NCBI GenBank assembly: GCA_023404095.1
Contig: JAEYDD010000074.1
Coordinates: 155,312 to 219,311 of the forward strand
DNA from: Pseudomonadota bacterium
GTDB taxonomy: Bacteria; Pseudomonadota; Alphaproteobacteria; Rhizobiales; Rhizobiaceae
Length of the DNA stretch: 64,000 bases
Direction of reading: 5' to 3'
In this document: one piece after another, positions 46,880 through 55,834 of the stretch
How positions within the stretch are numbered: the stretch's first letter is position 1
Layout of the letters: each line of letters opens with the position of its first letter
Position numbers and translations under genes: made by a program
The notes under the pieces: model-generated
Database searches by the model: none
What the model was told of the DNA's origin: nothing
What the model saw: the letters and a program-made list of their open reading frames with translations, nothing else

Positions 46880-49087
46880 ATGACTTACAAGAACTTCACC
46901 ATCGAGACCGACGCCGACGGCATTGCGCTCGTCACCTGGGACATGCCCGGCAAGTCGATGAACGTCCTCACGGCGGAGGTGATGGACGAGCTCGAGGCGA
47001 TCATCGACGCGACCGTGGCGGACGAGCCCGTCAAGGGCGTGGTCTTCACGTCCGGCAAGTCATCCTTCTCCGGCGGCGCGGACCTGTCGATGATCAAGTC
47101 GATGTTCACGCTGCAGGCCGAGGAGAGGGCCAAGGATCCGGCCCACGCCGTCGAGAAGCTTTTTGCATTGACCGGCCGGATGAGCGGGCTTTTCCGCAAG
47201 CTCGAGACCTGCGGCAAGCCCTGGGTTTCGGCGATCAACGGCACTTGCATGGGCGGCGCCTTCGAGCTGTCGCTCGCCTGCCATGGCCGCGTCGCCTCGA
47301 ACGCCAAGTCGGTAAAGATCGCCCTGCCCGAAGTGAAGGTCGGCATCTTCCCCGGTGCCGGCGGCACCCAGCGCGTACCGCGGCTGGCAAACGCGCAGGA
47401 CGCGCTGCAGATGATGACGACCGGATCGTCGTTGACGGGCGCTCGTGCCAAGGCGATGAACCTCGTGCACCAGGTGGTCGCACCGGAGGAACTGATCCCG
47501 GCAGCGAAGAAGATGATCCTCGACGGGCTCAAGCCTGTCGCACCCTGGGACGAAAAAGGCTTCAAGGTGCCCGGCGGCGGCATCTGGACGCCGGCCGCGG
47601 CCCAGCTTTGGCCGGCCGCCCCAGCCATCCTGCGCCGCGAAACCGCGGGCAATTATCCGGGTGCGCTGGCGATCCTCAAATGCGTCTATGAGGGCCTGCA
47701 GGTGCCGTTCGACACGGCCCTGAAGATCGAGCAGCGCTACTTCACCTATATCCTGCAGACGACCGAAGCCTTCTCGATGATCCGCTCGCTGTTTATCTCC
47801 ATGCAGGAACTGGGCAAGGGCGCGCGCAGGCCGGCCGGCGTAGCCAAGACCGAGTTCAGAAAGGTCGGCATCGTCGGCGCCGGCTTCATGGGCGCCTCGA
47901 TCGGCTATGTGACAGCGGCAGCCGGCATCCCCGTCGTCCTGATCGACCGCGACCAGGAGGCCGCCGACAAAGGCAAGTCCGTCTGCGAGGGCCTCGTTGC
48001 CGGCAGCGTTTCCAAGGGTCGGATGAACAAGGAAGAAGGCGAGAAGCTGCTTTCGCTGATTACGCCCACGGCCGACTATGCCGCCCTATCCGACGCCGAT
48101 CTCGTCATCGAGGCCGTATTCGAGGACCGCGAGGTAAAAAGGGCCGTCACCGAGAAGATCGAGGCCGTCCTTCCCGAAGGCGCCATCCTTGCCTCCAACA
48201 CCTCGACGCTGCCGATCACAGGACTTGCGCAGAACTCCAGGCGGCCGAACCAGTTCGTCGGCATCCATTTCTTCTCGCCGGTCGAAAAGATGATGCTGAC
48301 CGAGGTGATCCTCGGCCAGGAAACCGGCGACAAGGCGCTGGCCGTGGCGCTCGACTATGTCGCCGCGATCAAGAAGACGCCGATCGTCGTCAACGACACG
48401 CGCGGCTTCTACGTCAACCGCTGCGTCTTCCGCTACATCGGCGAGGCCTACGACATGCTGATCGAGGGCGTGCCGGCGGCGATGATCGAGAACGCCGCAA
48501 AGATGGCCGGCATGCCGGTCGGACCGCTTTCGCTCAACGACGAGGTGGCCGTCGATCTCTCCTTCAAGATCTTCAAGGCGGCACTCGCCGATCTCGGGCC
48601 GCAGGCGGTCGATCCGCGGCACATGGAACTGGTGACGAAGCTGGTGGAAGACGGGCGGCTCGGCCGCAAGATTGCCAAGGGCTTCTACGACTATCCGCAA
48701 AAGCCTGCGAAGAAGCGCCTCTGGCCGGGACTGAAGGAGCTCTATCCGCAGCAGAAGCCCGATGACGTCGACTTGAAGGTGCTCAAGGAGCGGCTGCTCG
48801 TGACCATCGCGCTGGAGGCGGCGCGAACGGTGGAGGAAGGCATCGTCACCGATCCGCGCGAAGCCGACGTCGGCTCGATCCTCGGCTTCGGCTTCGCCCC
48901 CTATACCGGCGGCACGCTTTCCTACATCGACGGCATGGGCGTGAAGGCCTTCGTGGCCCTGTGCGAGAAGCTTGCGACGAAATATGGCGAGCATTTCAAG
49001 CCGACGCCGCTTCTGCTCGACATGGCAGCGAAGGGCGAAACCTTCTACGGACGCTTTGATCCCTACGCGAAGCCGCAAGCCGCTTAA
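46880..49087 (+). CDS. fadB: Enoyl-CoA hydratase / 3-hydroxyacyl-CoA dehydrogenase
   Basis: 735-aa bifunctional beta-oxidation enzyme. The N-terminal crotonase domain has SSFSGGADLSM, GTCMGGAFELSLACHGR and LPEVKVGIFPGAGGTQRVPR with the catalytic Glu. The dehydrogenase domain starts near residue 330 with VGIVGAGFMGASIGY (NAD) and carries the His of HFFSPVEKMMLTEV and the C-terminal helical repeats. It works with FadA as a multienzyme complex. AGAGGAAT precedes the ATG. Confidence 0.94.
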   Translation: MTYKNFTIETDADGIALVTWDMPGKSMNVLTAEVMDELEAIIDATVADEPVKGVVFTSGKSSFSGGADLSMIKSMFTLQAEERAKDPAHAVEKLFALTGRMSGLFRKLETCGKPWVSAINGTCMGGAFELSLACHGRVASNAKSVKIALPEVKVGIFPGAGGTQRVPRLANAQDALQMMTTGSSLTGARAKAMNLVHQVVAPEELIPAAKKMILDGLKPVAPWDEKGFKVPGGGIWTPAAAQLWPAAPAILRRETAGNYPGALAILKCVYEGLQVPFDTALKIEQRYFTYILQTTEAFSMIRSLFISMQELGKGARRPAGVAKTEFRKVGIVGAGFMGASIGYVTAAAGIPVVLIDRDQEAADKGKSVCEGLVAGSVSKGRMNKEEGEKLLSLITPTADYAALSDADLVIEAVFEDREVKRAVTEKIEAVLPEGAILASNTSTLPITGLAQNSRRPNQFVGIHFFSPVEKMMLTEVILGQETGDKALAVALDYVAAIKKTPIVVNDTRGFYVNRCVFRYIGEAYDMLIEGVPAAMIENAAKMAGMPVGPLSLNDEVAVDLSFKIFKAALADLGPQAVDPRHMELVTKLVEDGRLGRKIAKGFYDYPQKPAKKRLWPGLKELYPQQKPDDVDLKVLKERLLVTIALEAARTVEEGIVTDPREADVGSILGFGFAPYTGGTLSYIDGMGVKAFVALCEKLATKYGEHFKPTPLLLDMAAKGETFYGRFDPYAKPQAA

Positions 49088-49123
49088 GGGCCGGGCGGCG
49101 AGATTTCGCTGATGAACTGGCAT

Positions 49124-49153
49124 TGCGGGCGCGTTTCGACGCGTCCGCCCGCG
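49124..49153 (+). terminator. Possible fadB terminator hairpin
   Basis: GCGGGC-GCGT (49125-49134), TTCG tetraloop, ACGCG-TCCGCCCGC (49139-49152): a strong but imperfect stem 40 bases past the stop, without a T-run. Confidence 0.4.
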
Positions 49154-49268
49154 AATGCATCGTTCCACCCAGAAATGGGTCGGCGGCAAGTACTGGAATT
49201 CATTTGCCGTTCACGATTCTCCTCCTAGGAATCTGCCGTTGCAATATTCCAGTAAGGAACTGAAAACT

Positions 49269-49604
49269 ATGCGCAATTTTAAGGTACTTATTACGACTGC
49301 CGCAGCCGTCCTCGGCTTCTCGGCCGCAGCATACGCCAACGATCTCGTCTTCACCCTGAAGAACGGCACCGGCTCCGTGCTGACCAACTTCTATACGTCG
49401 CCGGTCGGTGTCGACAGCTGGGAAGACGACGTTTTCGGCCGCCAGGTGCTGAACCCGGGCGAAAGCATGGAAATCACGATCGCTGACGGGCGCCGGCAGT
49501 GCAAGTACGACATGAAGTTCGAGTTCGAGGAAGAGTCCGATCTCGACACGACCACGGACACACAGGATCTGTGCGAAATGGGCTCCTACACGATCCACGA
49601 GTGA
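49269..49604 (+). CDS. Small secreted beta-rich protein, Rhizobiales type
   Basis: 111 aa with signal peptide ending in SAAAYA. The mature part is beta-rich and acidic (VFTLKNGTGSVLTNFYTSPVG, WEDDVFGRQVLNPGESMEITI) with two cysteines (RRQCKYDMKFEF and QDLCEMGSY) that may pair. Homologues are common in Rhizobiales as hypothetical proteins; no function known. AAGGAAC precedes the ATG at 49269, which also gives a normal signal peptide. Confidence 0.8.
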   Translation: MRNFKVLITTAAAVLGFSAAAYANDLVFTLKNGTGSVLTNFYTSPVGVDSWEDDVFGRQVLNPGESMEITIADGRRQCKYDMKFEFEEESDLDTTTDTQDLCEMGSYTIHE

Positions 49605-49665
49605 TACGGAACGAGGAGGCGCATGGCAACCGTGCGCCTCTACCCCCTTGCCCCCCTGGCGAACG

Positions 49666-50592
49666 TCACTCCAACCGCAATTGCGTCCTGAAGTCGGCCA
49701 CAGAGACGGACACGTCGTGGACGGCCTGGGAAATCGCGGCAAACTTGGTCGCCTGCCAAAACCGGTAGTCGTGCACCAGTTGCGGCGCGATCCAGCAATC
49801 GCCGCGATTGTCGTTTCGCCGCCAGCCAATCAGACCGTCCCGGCGCGCGCGGGCGAACAGCCGAACGGCATGGGTTCGGGACAGATGAAGGCGGCGTGAC
49901 AGTTCCGTCGGCGAGACCGGACCAATCCAGAGCCGCTCCGTCTCCAAGGCGATTTTGGGCACGCGCGATACGAGATCATGGACGATGTTGCTGCCGGCGT
50001 CCGATTTGACGAAGGTGGCGATGGTTTCCGGCGGATGCCACCATTCCGGCCGCTCAAAAAGCAGCCGCGTCATTCTCGGCTGGGCGTGATGCAGGAGCCT
50101 TGGCTCAAGCGACGACAGAAGGTATCTCGACCCGTTGTCGAGGAGATCCAGCGCCCGCATGTGGATATCGAAATAGCGCCGGATGAGGGCTTCGGATTCC
50201 CCTGTCGCCCGAAAGCCGCGCCGCCGCCGGTCGCCCACCTCCATCGGTTCCACGAAATTGTAGTGGCGCATTTCCATCAGGAACGCGAGAACCGTGTTCT
50301 TGCTCGCCGCCGGTGTCTTGCCGAAATAGCGCACGAGATCGCTGGGCGTGATGGCGGGGCGCGTCGGGTCGATGGTGTTTTCGAAATGCAATGCCAGCGT
50401 CGCCTGGCTGAGCATCCATTTCTGGACATCAGCAACATAGCGCACCTTGCGCGGCAGAAGGCGGTGCGTCTCCAAGAGATCTTCGACCGCTTTGGAGACG
50501 CAATCGGAAAAGCGCTCCATCGAAAGCAGTTGCTGGGCCGAATATGCGTGTGGACTGCGTGCCGGCACGGCCGAATGATCGACGAAATTCAT
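49666..50592 (-). CDS. Uncharacterised protein with winged-helix-like C-terminus
   Basis: 308 aa, no clear family recognised. The region around VSPTELSRRLHLSRTHAVRLFARARRDGLIGW (about residues 227-258) reads as a winged helix-turn-helix, and a similar helical region with PSDLVRYFGKTPAASKNTVLAFLMEM (about 83-108) may be a second one. This suggests a DNA-binding regulator, possibly with two reading heads. No operon partner: the next gene downstream is 60 bases away on the other strand, the one upstream on the same strand. Confidence 0.7.
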   Translation of the reverse strand: MNFVDHSAVPARSPHAYSAQQLLSMERFSDCVSKAVEDLLETHRLLPRKVRYVADVQKWMLSQATLALHFENTIDPTRPAITPSDLVRYFGKTPAASKNTVLAFLMEMRHYNFVEPMEVGDRRRRGFRATGESEALIRRYFDIHMRALDLLDNGSRYLLSSLEPRLLHHAQPRMTRLLFERPEWWHPPETIATFVKSDAGSNIVHDLVSRVPKIALETERLWIGPVSPTELSRRLHLSRTHAVRLFARARRDGLIGWRRNDNRGDCWIAPQLVHDYRFWQATKFAAISQAVHDVSVSVADFRTQLRLE

Positions 50593-50661
50593 GGCATGAC
50601 AAACGGTTAGCTACGGTGCATGGCGTTGTGTACGGGCTTCTGGGAACGAGGCCTATACACG

Positions 50662-51135
50662 TTATTCTTCGGATGCCTTCCAAAGCAGCCAGGCGAGCAG
50701 CGGGATCTTTACGACCGTCAGAAGCAGGAGCAAGCCGAAATTGTCGGGCGCATAGTCCGCATTGACGATCGCCTCGCGGACGTGGCCGATCGCCACTCCC
50801 GCGTTGAACAGGATGATGTAGAAGACGACGGCCGCCTTGAACGAAAGGCTACGCCAGAACGAAAGTACCGCGACGATGCCCATCGCCAGATCGGCGACGC
50901 CGATCTCGAACTGGAAGGGGCTGACCTGCCAGCCGATCTGCGTAGCGGCCACCTGCGGCAGGAAGACGTGGAAGAAGCCGCCCCAGATCATTTCGGCACC
51001 GACCGAAAGCAGAAGCAGCCAGGAGAGATAGCGCTGCGCGGTCGGCCCGCCCCTTCGAAAGAAAGCGATAGCGATGGCAGCGACGAAAAGCACGGCTGGC
51101 AGGTTCGTCAATATCAAGCGTATAGCGTCTGCCAT
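50662..51135 (-). CDS. Four-helix membrane protein (DUF6790-like)
   Basis: 157 aa with four predicted helices. MADAIRLILTNLPAVLFVAAIAIAFF starts it; WGGFFHVFLPQVAATQIGW, FQFEIGVADLAMGIVAVLSFW and a conserved His (IGHVREAI) mark the family. Function unknown. The ATG at 51135 is preferred over one 63 bases upstream because GGGGGCACG lies before it and MADAIRL begins directly at the first helix. Confidence 0.82.
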   Translation of the reverse strand: MADAIRLILTNLPAVLFVAAIAIAFFRRGGPTAQRYLSWLLLLSVGAEMIWGGFFHVFLPQVAATQIGWQVSPFQFEIGVADLAMGIVAVLSFWRSLSFKAAVVFYIILFNAGVAIGHVREAIVNADYAPDNFGLLLLLTVVKIPLLAWLLWKASEE

Positions 51136-51309
51136 CGTGCCCCCGGACGACCAAAAATCGACGGGCCCCACGGTGGCAGATCGCGCCATGGTTGCCAATC
51201 CCCATGGACGCGCAAACGAATTGAAGGCACGAGCCCGAGGCGAACGCGCGTCAAACCGGTCGCCGCGGCCCGGTCACGGCCCGCCGCGGCGATCCGGCCA
51301 AGTCTGCGA

Positions 51310-51444
51310 TCAGTTGATGGGAATACGGACGCCGCCGCCGGTATCGGCAGGTCGCGCATAGTCGGTGTTGTTTGCGGCACTAGACGTGCAACCGGCGAGG
51401 GCGAGAAGGACAAGCGAGGCGGTCAGAAGGGATTTCAACGGCAT
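51310..51444 (-). CDS. Very small lipoprotein (44 aa)
   Basis: 44-codon gene. The N-terminus MPLKSLLTASLVLLALAGC is a complete lipoprotein signal with lipobox LALAGC, followed by about 25 polar residues (TSSAANNTDYARPADTGGG) ending in VRIPIN. GGAG stands seven bases before the ATG. Such mini-lipoproteins (entericidin- or YgdI-like in size) are often missed; no specific family is recognised. Confidence 0.68.
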   Translation of the reverse strand: MPLKSLLTASLVLLALAGCTSSAANNTDYARPADTGGGVRIPIN

Positions 51445-51610
51445 TGAGGTCTCCGATGCAGGCTCGGCGGAACGGGACGCATGTAGGAGATCCGACGTCC
51501 GCCAGCCCTGTCAGATGACGGCAGTTCGGCTGTAATGGCAACCCTCCATGGAGACTTGTCCGCACTCGCGCGCCATCCCGAAGGGCCCGTTCGCGATCGA
51601 AAACGCGAAA

Positions 51611-51636
51611 AAGGGCACGGCAGCAGCCATGCCCTT
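51611..51636 (-). terminator. Rho-independent terminator of the Tim44-like gene
   Basis: On the minus strand an 11-pair stem with one U-G (51626-51636 with 51611-51621), a four-base loop, and five T residues after it. It is about 57 bases past the Tim44-like stop. Confidence 0.82.
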
Positions 51637-51692
51637 CCTATGCTAACTCATCGTCGCCCCTACGGAGGTGACGCCCAAGGTACCCTCGCCGT

Positions 51693-52739
51693 TCAGGCGC
51701 CTTCAGTGCCCTGGATCGCCGTCACCAGCCACTCGGCACCGGGTTTGCGGACAAATGTCCAGACCTCTACGGTTTCCGTCGGTTTATCCGGGTCGCCGCT
51801 GATGACGCGGCCCGTCGCGCGGTCCCGCATGACGTCGATGCTCTCATAGCGCATCGCCACGGTGGCGTATTCGGAACCGTCGTCCTCGCGCCACGCCTCG
51901 GCGACATCGCCCTGGACGAGATGGACGTCGCGGACGTCGTTCTTTGCACCGCTCGTGGCGTTGTCGCTCAACTCTTCGGCAAGCCAGGACATGGCCTCGG
52001 GCGTGGTGAGCTTGCGGAGCGCGGCGTAGTCCTCGGCTGCGTAGGCCGCCTGGACCTCCTTCAGCATCGTCTCGAACCGCTCGAGATCCTCCGGCTTCAC
52101 GCCAATTTCATCGGCGTCCGATGCAGGCGCGGCGGCGGGCGCACTTGCACCCGCTGCAGTTGTCCCCGCGCCGAGACCACCGAGGCCGGCACCGCCGCCG
52201 ATGCTCGGAATCCTGAAGGAGGAAGCAGCGTTGTCGGACTGACGGTAAGCCGGGGCGGAGGGGCCACCCGCGCCGCCGAAAGCCGGCTGCGGCGAGCGAC
52301 GGAAAAATCGCATGGCAAGCGCGATCACGCCGAAGATCAGCGCGGCCTGGAACAGAAGGCCGAGGAAGCCCATGGCGCCCCCGAGTCCATTGCCCATCAG
52401 CATGCCGATGAGGCCGCCAAGCATCAGACCGCCGAGCAGACCGCCGGCAAGGCCGCCGAACATGCCCGGGCGCTGGCCGGCCGGACGATTGACGCCGGGA
52501 GCCTGCTGGCCCGCCTGCGGCTGGTTCGCCTGCTGGCCGGCCGGGCGCTGGGTCATCGAACGATCGATCGGCGCCGGCTGGCTCGGCGCGGTGCGCGTTG
52601 CGGGCGGGGTGGAAAATGTCCTGGTGCCGCGGCTACCGAAGCCACCGCCCCCCCGGCGTGCCTCCGCCACGTCCACCGCGGTGACCATCATCATGACGGC
52701 GACGCCGATCATCGCGAAAACTTTCCCAAAACGCTGCAT
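51693..52739 (-). CDS. Tim44-like domain protein
   Basis: 348 aa. Signal peptide or anchor (VFAMIGVAVMMMVTAVDVAEA), an Arg/Gly/Pro/Gln-rich linker, a second Gly-rich hydrophobic helix (about 92-140), a Gly/Ala-rich spacer, and a C-terminal Tim44-like domain (about 210-345: DLERFETMLKEVQAAYAAEDYAALRKLTTPEAMSW in outline). In mitochondria Tim44 anchors the import motor; bacterial members are membrane-associated and their role is unclear. The gene has its own terminator. Confidence 0.9.
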   Translation of the reverse strand: MQRFGKVFAMIGVAVMMMVTAVDVAEARRGGGGFGSRGTRTFSTPPATRTAPSQPAPIDRSMTQRPAGQQANQPQAGQQAPGVNRPAGQRPGMFGGLAGGLLGGLMLGGLIGMLMGNGLGGAMGFLGLLFQAALIFGVIALAMRFFRRSPQPAFGGAGGPSAPAYRQSDNAASSFRIPSIGGGAGLGGLGAGTTAAGASAPAAAPASDADEIGVKPEDLERFETMLKEVQAAYAAEDYAALRKLTTPEAMSWLAEELSDNATSGAKNDVRDVHLVQGDVAEAWREDDGSEYATVAMRYESIDVMRDRATGRVISGDPDKPTETVEVWTFVRKPGAEWLVTAIQGTEGA

Positions 52740-52850
52740 TCCGAACCTTCCGCTCTCTCATCCCGTGCCCACGGCGGACACACTCGCCTCCATATAGATA
52801 CGGGCCATGCCGAGTCTAAGGGGCGAGCGGACAAATTCCGCCGGTTCCGA

Positions 52851-53561
52851 TCACGAAACCGTGCGCGGCTGGGGGGCAAACTTGCTGAGCCCCAGCCATT
52901 GCTGCATGGCCCGGGCGATCTCCGGATCGCCGTCCAGTTCGAGATTGCCGACTTCGACCTCACGGCGAACCGCCGATAGCCCCATCCAAATGGCTGTCAT
53001 CGACCGCAGGGACGTCGTCACCAGAAGGTCGATGTCAAAGCCGGGGTCGAAACCGCAGAGATCGACATCCTCGCCATCGACGACCAGCCACCAGCTCTGC
53101 CGCGTCGGCGGCAATTCGGGGTACAGAAACTGAATCGTGCAGCGACGACCGGGCAGCGGCCGGGGATCCAGATTACGTCGCATGTCCCACATCAGAAGCG
53201 ACGGGTCGAGATTCTTGAGCGACAGCTCCGATTCCACCCACCGCTGGCCCCAGAACCCCATGCCCATGATGATCGGCTGCAGATCCCTGCCTGAGGCCGA
53301 CAGGCGATATTCGGTCGTTCCCTTTTCGCCGGCAGCCGTTTCGATCACACCAGCGCGCTCCAGTTCCTTCAGCCGTTTGGACAGGAGCGCCGGAGACATG
53401 CGCGGCACGCCGCGGCGCAGGTCGTTGAAGCGCGTCGTTCCGCACAGAAGCTCACGCAAGACCAGCACGGTCCACCGTGTGCACAGGATTTCGGCGGCCA
53501 TCGATACGGGGCAGAACTGGCCGTAGCTTCCATGCTCTTCCATGTTCGTCACCGGCAGCAT
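52851..53561 (-). CDS. HxlR family regulator with C-terminal SCP2-like domain
   Basis: 236 aa, longer than simple HxlR proteins. The N-terminal winged helix (GQFCPVSMAAEILCTRWTVLVLRELL, RGVPRMSPALLSKRLKELERAGVI) is complete with the family Cys. The C-terminal half (WLVVDGEDVDLCGFDPGFDIDLLV, LDGDPEIARAMQQWLGLSKFA) looks like an SCP2 sterol-carrier/lipid-binding fold, suggesting an acyl or hydrophobic ligand. It is divergent from an acyl-CoA dehydrogenase-like gene. A second ATG lies 18 bases downstream; neither has a strong ribosome binding site. Confidence 0.87.
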   Translation of the reverse strand: MLPVTNMEEHGSYGQFCPVSMAAEILCTRWTVLVLRELLCGTTRFNDLRRGVPRMSPALLSKRLKELERAGVIETAAGEKGTTEYRLSASGRDLQPIIMGMGFWGQRWVESELSLKNLDPSLLMWDMRRNLDPRPLPGRRCTIQFLYPELPPTRQSWWLVVDGEDVDLCGFDPGFDIDLLVTTSLRSMTAIWMGLSAVRREVEVGNLELDGDPEIARAMQQWLGLSKFAPQPRTVS

Positions 53562-53612
53562 CGTTACGCGGGGATGATATCGCAAGCTGGGCGCCGCGGC
53601 CAAGGGGTAGTA

Positions 53613-53626
53613 CAGTTCGTGAACTG
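53613..53626. promoter_or_regulatory. Probable HxlR operator between HxlR-SCP2 and acyl-CoA dehydrogenase genes
   Basis: Perfect 14-base palindrome CAGTTCGTGAACTG, with further outer matches (GT and AC) making a 20-base imperfect repeat. It lies 52 bases from each start, right where a shared operator is expected. Confidence 0.62.
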
Positions 53627-53678
53627 GACGATGACTGCGTTTGGGAGGACCGTAAGCACAATCAACAGGAGGATACCC

Positions 53679-54839
53679 ATGAACAAGGCTACGAATGCAG
53701 CGACGAAAGACGCCGGCGCTCGGCCGGCACCCGTCGAGATCGTGCGAACCATCGCGCCCATCCTTGCCGAGCGGGCGGAGCGCTTCGACGAGGGTGATCT
53801 GTTCGTCGCGGAAAACTACGAGCTTCTCAAGCAAAACGGCCTCGTCGAAACCGGCGTACCCCAGGAACTCGGCGGAGGGGGCGCGGATGTGCGCATGCTT
53901 GCCGAGATGCTGCGCGTCATGGCGCATGCCTGCTCTTCGACGGCACTGGCGTTTTCCATGCACACCCACCAGGTCGCCATTCCCGCCTGGCGCTGGAAGC
54001 ACCAGCAGGTCGCAGCCGTCGAGCCGCTCTTGAAGCGCATCGCGGCCGAGAGGCTGATCCTGCTTTCCAGCGGCGGCTCAGACTGGATCGGCGGGTCGGG
54101 CAAGGCCGTCAAGGTCGAGGGCGGATACCGGGTGACGGCACGCAAGGTGTTCACATCCGGCGCCAACATCGGCGACCTGCTGATGACGGGTGCGGTGCTG
54201 CAAACGGCGGAAGGACCGGATGCGGTGATCCATTTCGCAGCGCCGATGAAGGCGCCGGAGGTCAGCATCATAGAGACGTGGCGGGCAATGGGCATGCGCG
54301 GCACGGGATCGAACGACGTCATGATCGAAAACCTTTTCGTCGCCGACGCCGGGGTCTCCTTCAGCCGGCGCGCCGGCGAATGGCACCCGGTCTTCCAGAT
54401 CATCGCCACGATTGCCTTTCCGCTGATCTACGCCGTCTACCTCGGCGTGGCCGAGAGCGCACGCGACATCGCAGTCGAAATGGCCAAGCGAAAGCCGCCG
54501 CGCTCGACGCTACTCGATCTCGCCGGACAGCTGGAGACCTCGCTGCGGGCAGCCCAGCTTGCCCATCGCTGGATGATCGAGGTGGTGGAACGCAACGCAC
54601 CATCGGCTGAAACGGTCAACGAGGTGATGATCGGCCGATCGCTCGTCGCCCGGCATGCCATCCATGCGGTCGAACTCGCGATGGAACTTGCCGGCGGCAG
54701 CGGCTTCTACCGTTCGGCGGGCCTCGAACGGCGATTCCGCGACATACAGGGCGCGCGGTTCCATCCGCTCCAGCCTGGCCCGCAGGCGCAATATGCCGGC
54801 GCAATGGCGCTCGGTCACTCGGTAGCAAACGTTTTCTGA
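53679..54839 (+). CDS. Acyl-CoA dehydrogenase family protein
   Basis: 386 aa. Domain order is that of acyl-CoA dehydrogenases (VETGVPQELGGGGADV, SMHTHQVAIPAWRWKH, GYRVTARKVFTSGANIGDLL, SGFYRSAGLERRFRDIQGARFHPLQPGPQ in outline). The C-terminal RFRDIQGARFHP resembles DszC/SfnB-like and nitroalkane-oxidase-like members more than classic beta-oxidation enzymes, so the substrate may not be a fatty acyl-CoA. AGGAGG five bases upstream supports the start. Likely controlled by the divergent HxlR-SCP2 regulator. Confidence 0.88.
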   Translation: MNKATNAATKDAGARPAPVEIVRTIAPILAERAERFDEGDLFVAENYELLKQNGLVETGVPQELGGGGADVRMLAEMLRVMAHACSSTALAFSMHTHQVAIPAWRWKHQQVAAVEPLLKRIAAERLILLSSGGSDWIGGSGKAVKVEGGYRVTARKVFTSGANIGDLLMTGAVLQTAEGPDAVIHFAAPMKAPEVSIIETWRAMGMRGTGSNDVMIENLFVADAGVSFSRRAGEWHPVFQIIATIAFPLIYAVYLGVAESARDIAVEMAKRKPPRSTLLDLAGQLETSLRAAQLAHRWMIEVVERNAPSAETVNEVMIGRSLVARHAIHAVELAMELAGGSGFYRSAGLERRFRDIQGARFHPLQPGPQAQYAGAMALGHSVANVF

Positions 54840-55204
54840 CCCGGACGCCCTGCCCCTTCGCCGGGTCTGCGCCGGAGGGGCATGGGTCCAGTCGAGCGCC
54901 GATCGGTCGCGGTCGACGAAATCGGAATGCAAGGCATCCCTCTGGAGGAGTTGCCATCACCAAGGGCCGATTGTAGGATGCCTCGACCCACGCCCAGCCG
55001 GCGTGGCTCTAGCCAAGAGAGTGGAGGCTCAAGCGCTCGCTCACATATTGCAAGTCTTCTCACGGCCAGCTTCACCGCAAGCATTCGATCGTTTGCATGC
55101 CGTCGTTTCAGGGACTACGCATTCAGGAATATTCATCAAGACCGACAAGCGCGGCACGGCTATGGCTCCACGTGAGAAATGTGGAAGTACAGTTGGAGGG
55201 TAAC
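54840..55204. other. Intergenic region before the glycine-zipper lipoprotein
   Basis: 365 bases; no gene with acceptable start and codon use. The area is less GC-rich than its flanks near 55030-55180. Promoter of the downstream pair presumably near the right end; no clear hexamers. Confidence 0.35.
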
Positions 55205-55453
55205 ATGAAGAAGCGTACCGTAACTTTAGTCGTTTGCGCCGCGTTCGCCCTGTCGGCCTGCCAGTCTCAACCCGTTTCCCAGAGTGTCGTCGACCGCAAT
55301 GCGGAATTCGGCTGCGTTGCCGGCACGGTAGGCGGCGCGATCGTCGGCGGTCTGATCGGCAGCACAATCGGCGCCGGAACCGGCCAGATCGCCGCGATCG
55401 GCGGTGGCATCGGCATCGGCGGGGTCGTCGGCAACCGTCTGGCCTGCAGATAA
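55205..55453 (+). CDS. Glycine-zipper lipoprotein (82 aa)
   Basis: Signal MKKRTVTLVVCAAFALSAC with lipobox LSAC gives a lipidated Cys. The mature part has a glycine zipper, a run of small residues with GxxxG spacing (TVGGAIVGGLIGSTIGAGTG, GGGIGIGGVVG), as in OsmB- and 17-kDa-like outer-membrane lipoproteins. Two further cysteines (FGCVAG and LACR) could form a disulfide. GGAGGGTAAC precedes the ATG. The EF-hand gene follows at 17 bases. Confidence 0.85.
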   Translation: MKKRTVTLVVCAAFALSACQSQPVSQSVVDRNAEFGCVAGTVGGAIVGGLIGSTIGAGTGQIAAIGGGIGIGGVVGNRLACR

Positions 55454-55470
55454 TTCGGAAGGAAGTTTTG

Positions 55471-55824
55471 ATGAAGAAGGCAGTTCTCGTCGCGGCACTT
55501 CTGCTGTCGCAATTTTCGCTCGTGCATGCCCAGGCGCAGTCGGCCGCGCTTTACCAGGGACACAAGGATGCGCTCGACACAAACAAGAACGGAGGCGTCG
55601 AGCGCTCGGAATACCAAGCCTACATGCAGTCGGCCTTTACCAATCTTGACAAGAACAAGGACGGCAAGCTCGACAAGTCGGAAGTGGGCTCGGTCCTGAC
55701 CGAGGCACAGTTCACCGCCACCGATTCCAACGGCAACGGCAGCCTGAGCCAGACCGAATTCATGAACCGCGTCATGGCCGACTTCGCATCCGCCGACCAG
55801 GACGGCGACGGGAAACTGCAGTAA
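55471..55824 (+). CDS. Secreted EF-hand (calmodulin-like) protein
   Basis: 117 aa with a signal peptide (MKKAVLVAALLLSQFSLVHA). The mature part carries EF-hand loops DTNKNGGVERSE, DKNKDGKLDKSE, DSNGNGSLSQTE and a truncated DQDGDGKLQ at the C-terminus, with the typical 1-3-5-12 acidic ligands. It probably binds calcium in the periplasm; its partner is not known. It lies 17 bases after the glycine-zipper lipoprotein gene and has a GGAAGG site, so the two form an operon. Confidence 0.9.
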   Translation: MKKAVLVAALLLSQFSLVHAQAQSAALYQGHKDALDTNKNGGVERSEYQAYMQSAFTNLDKNKDGKLDKSEVGSVLTEAQFTATDSNGNGSLSQTEFMNRVMADFASADQDGDGKLQ

Positions 55825-55834
55825 GCAAACAAGG

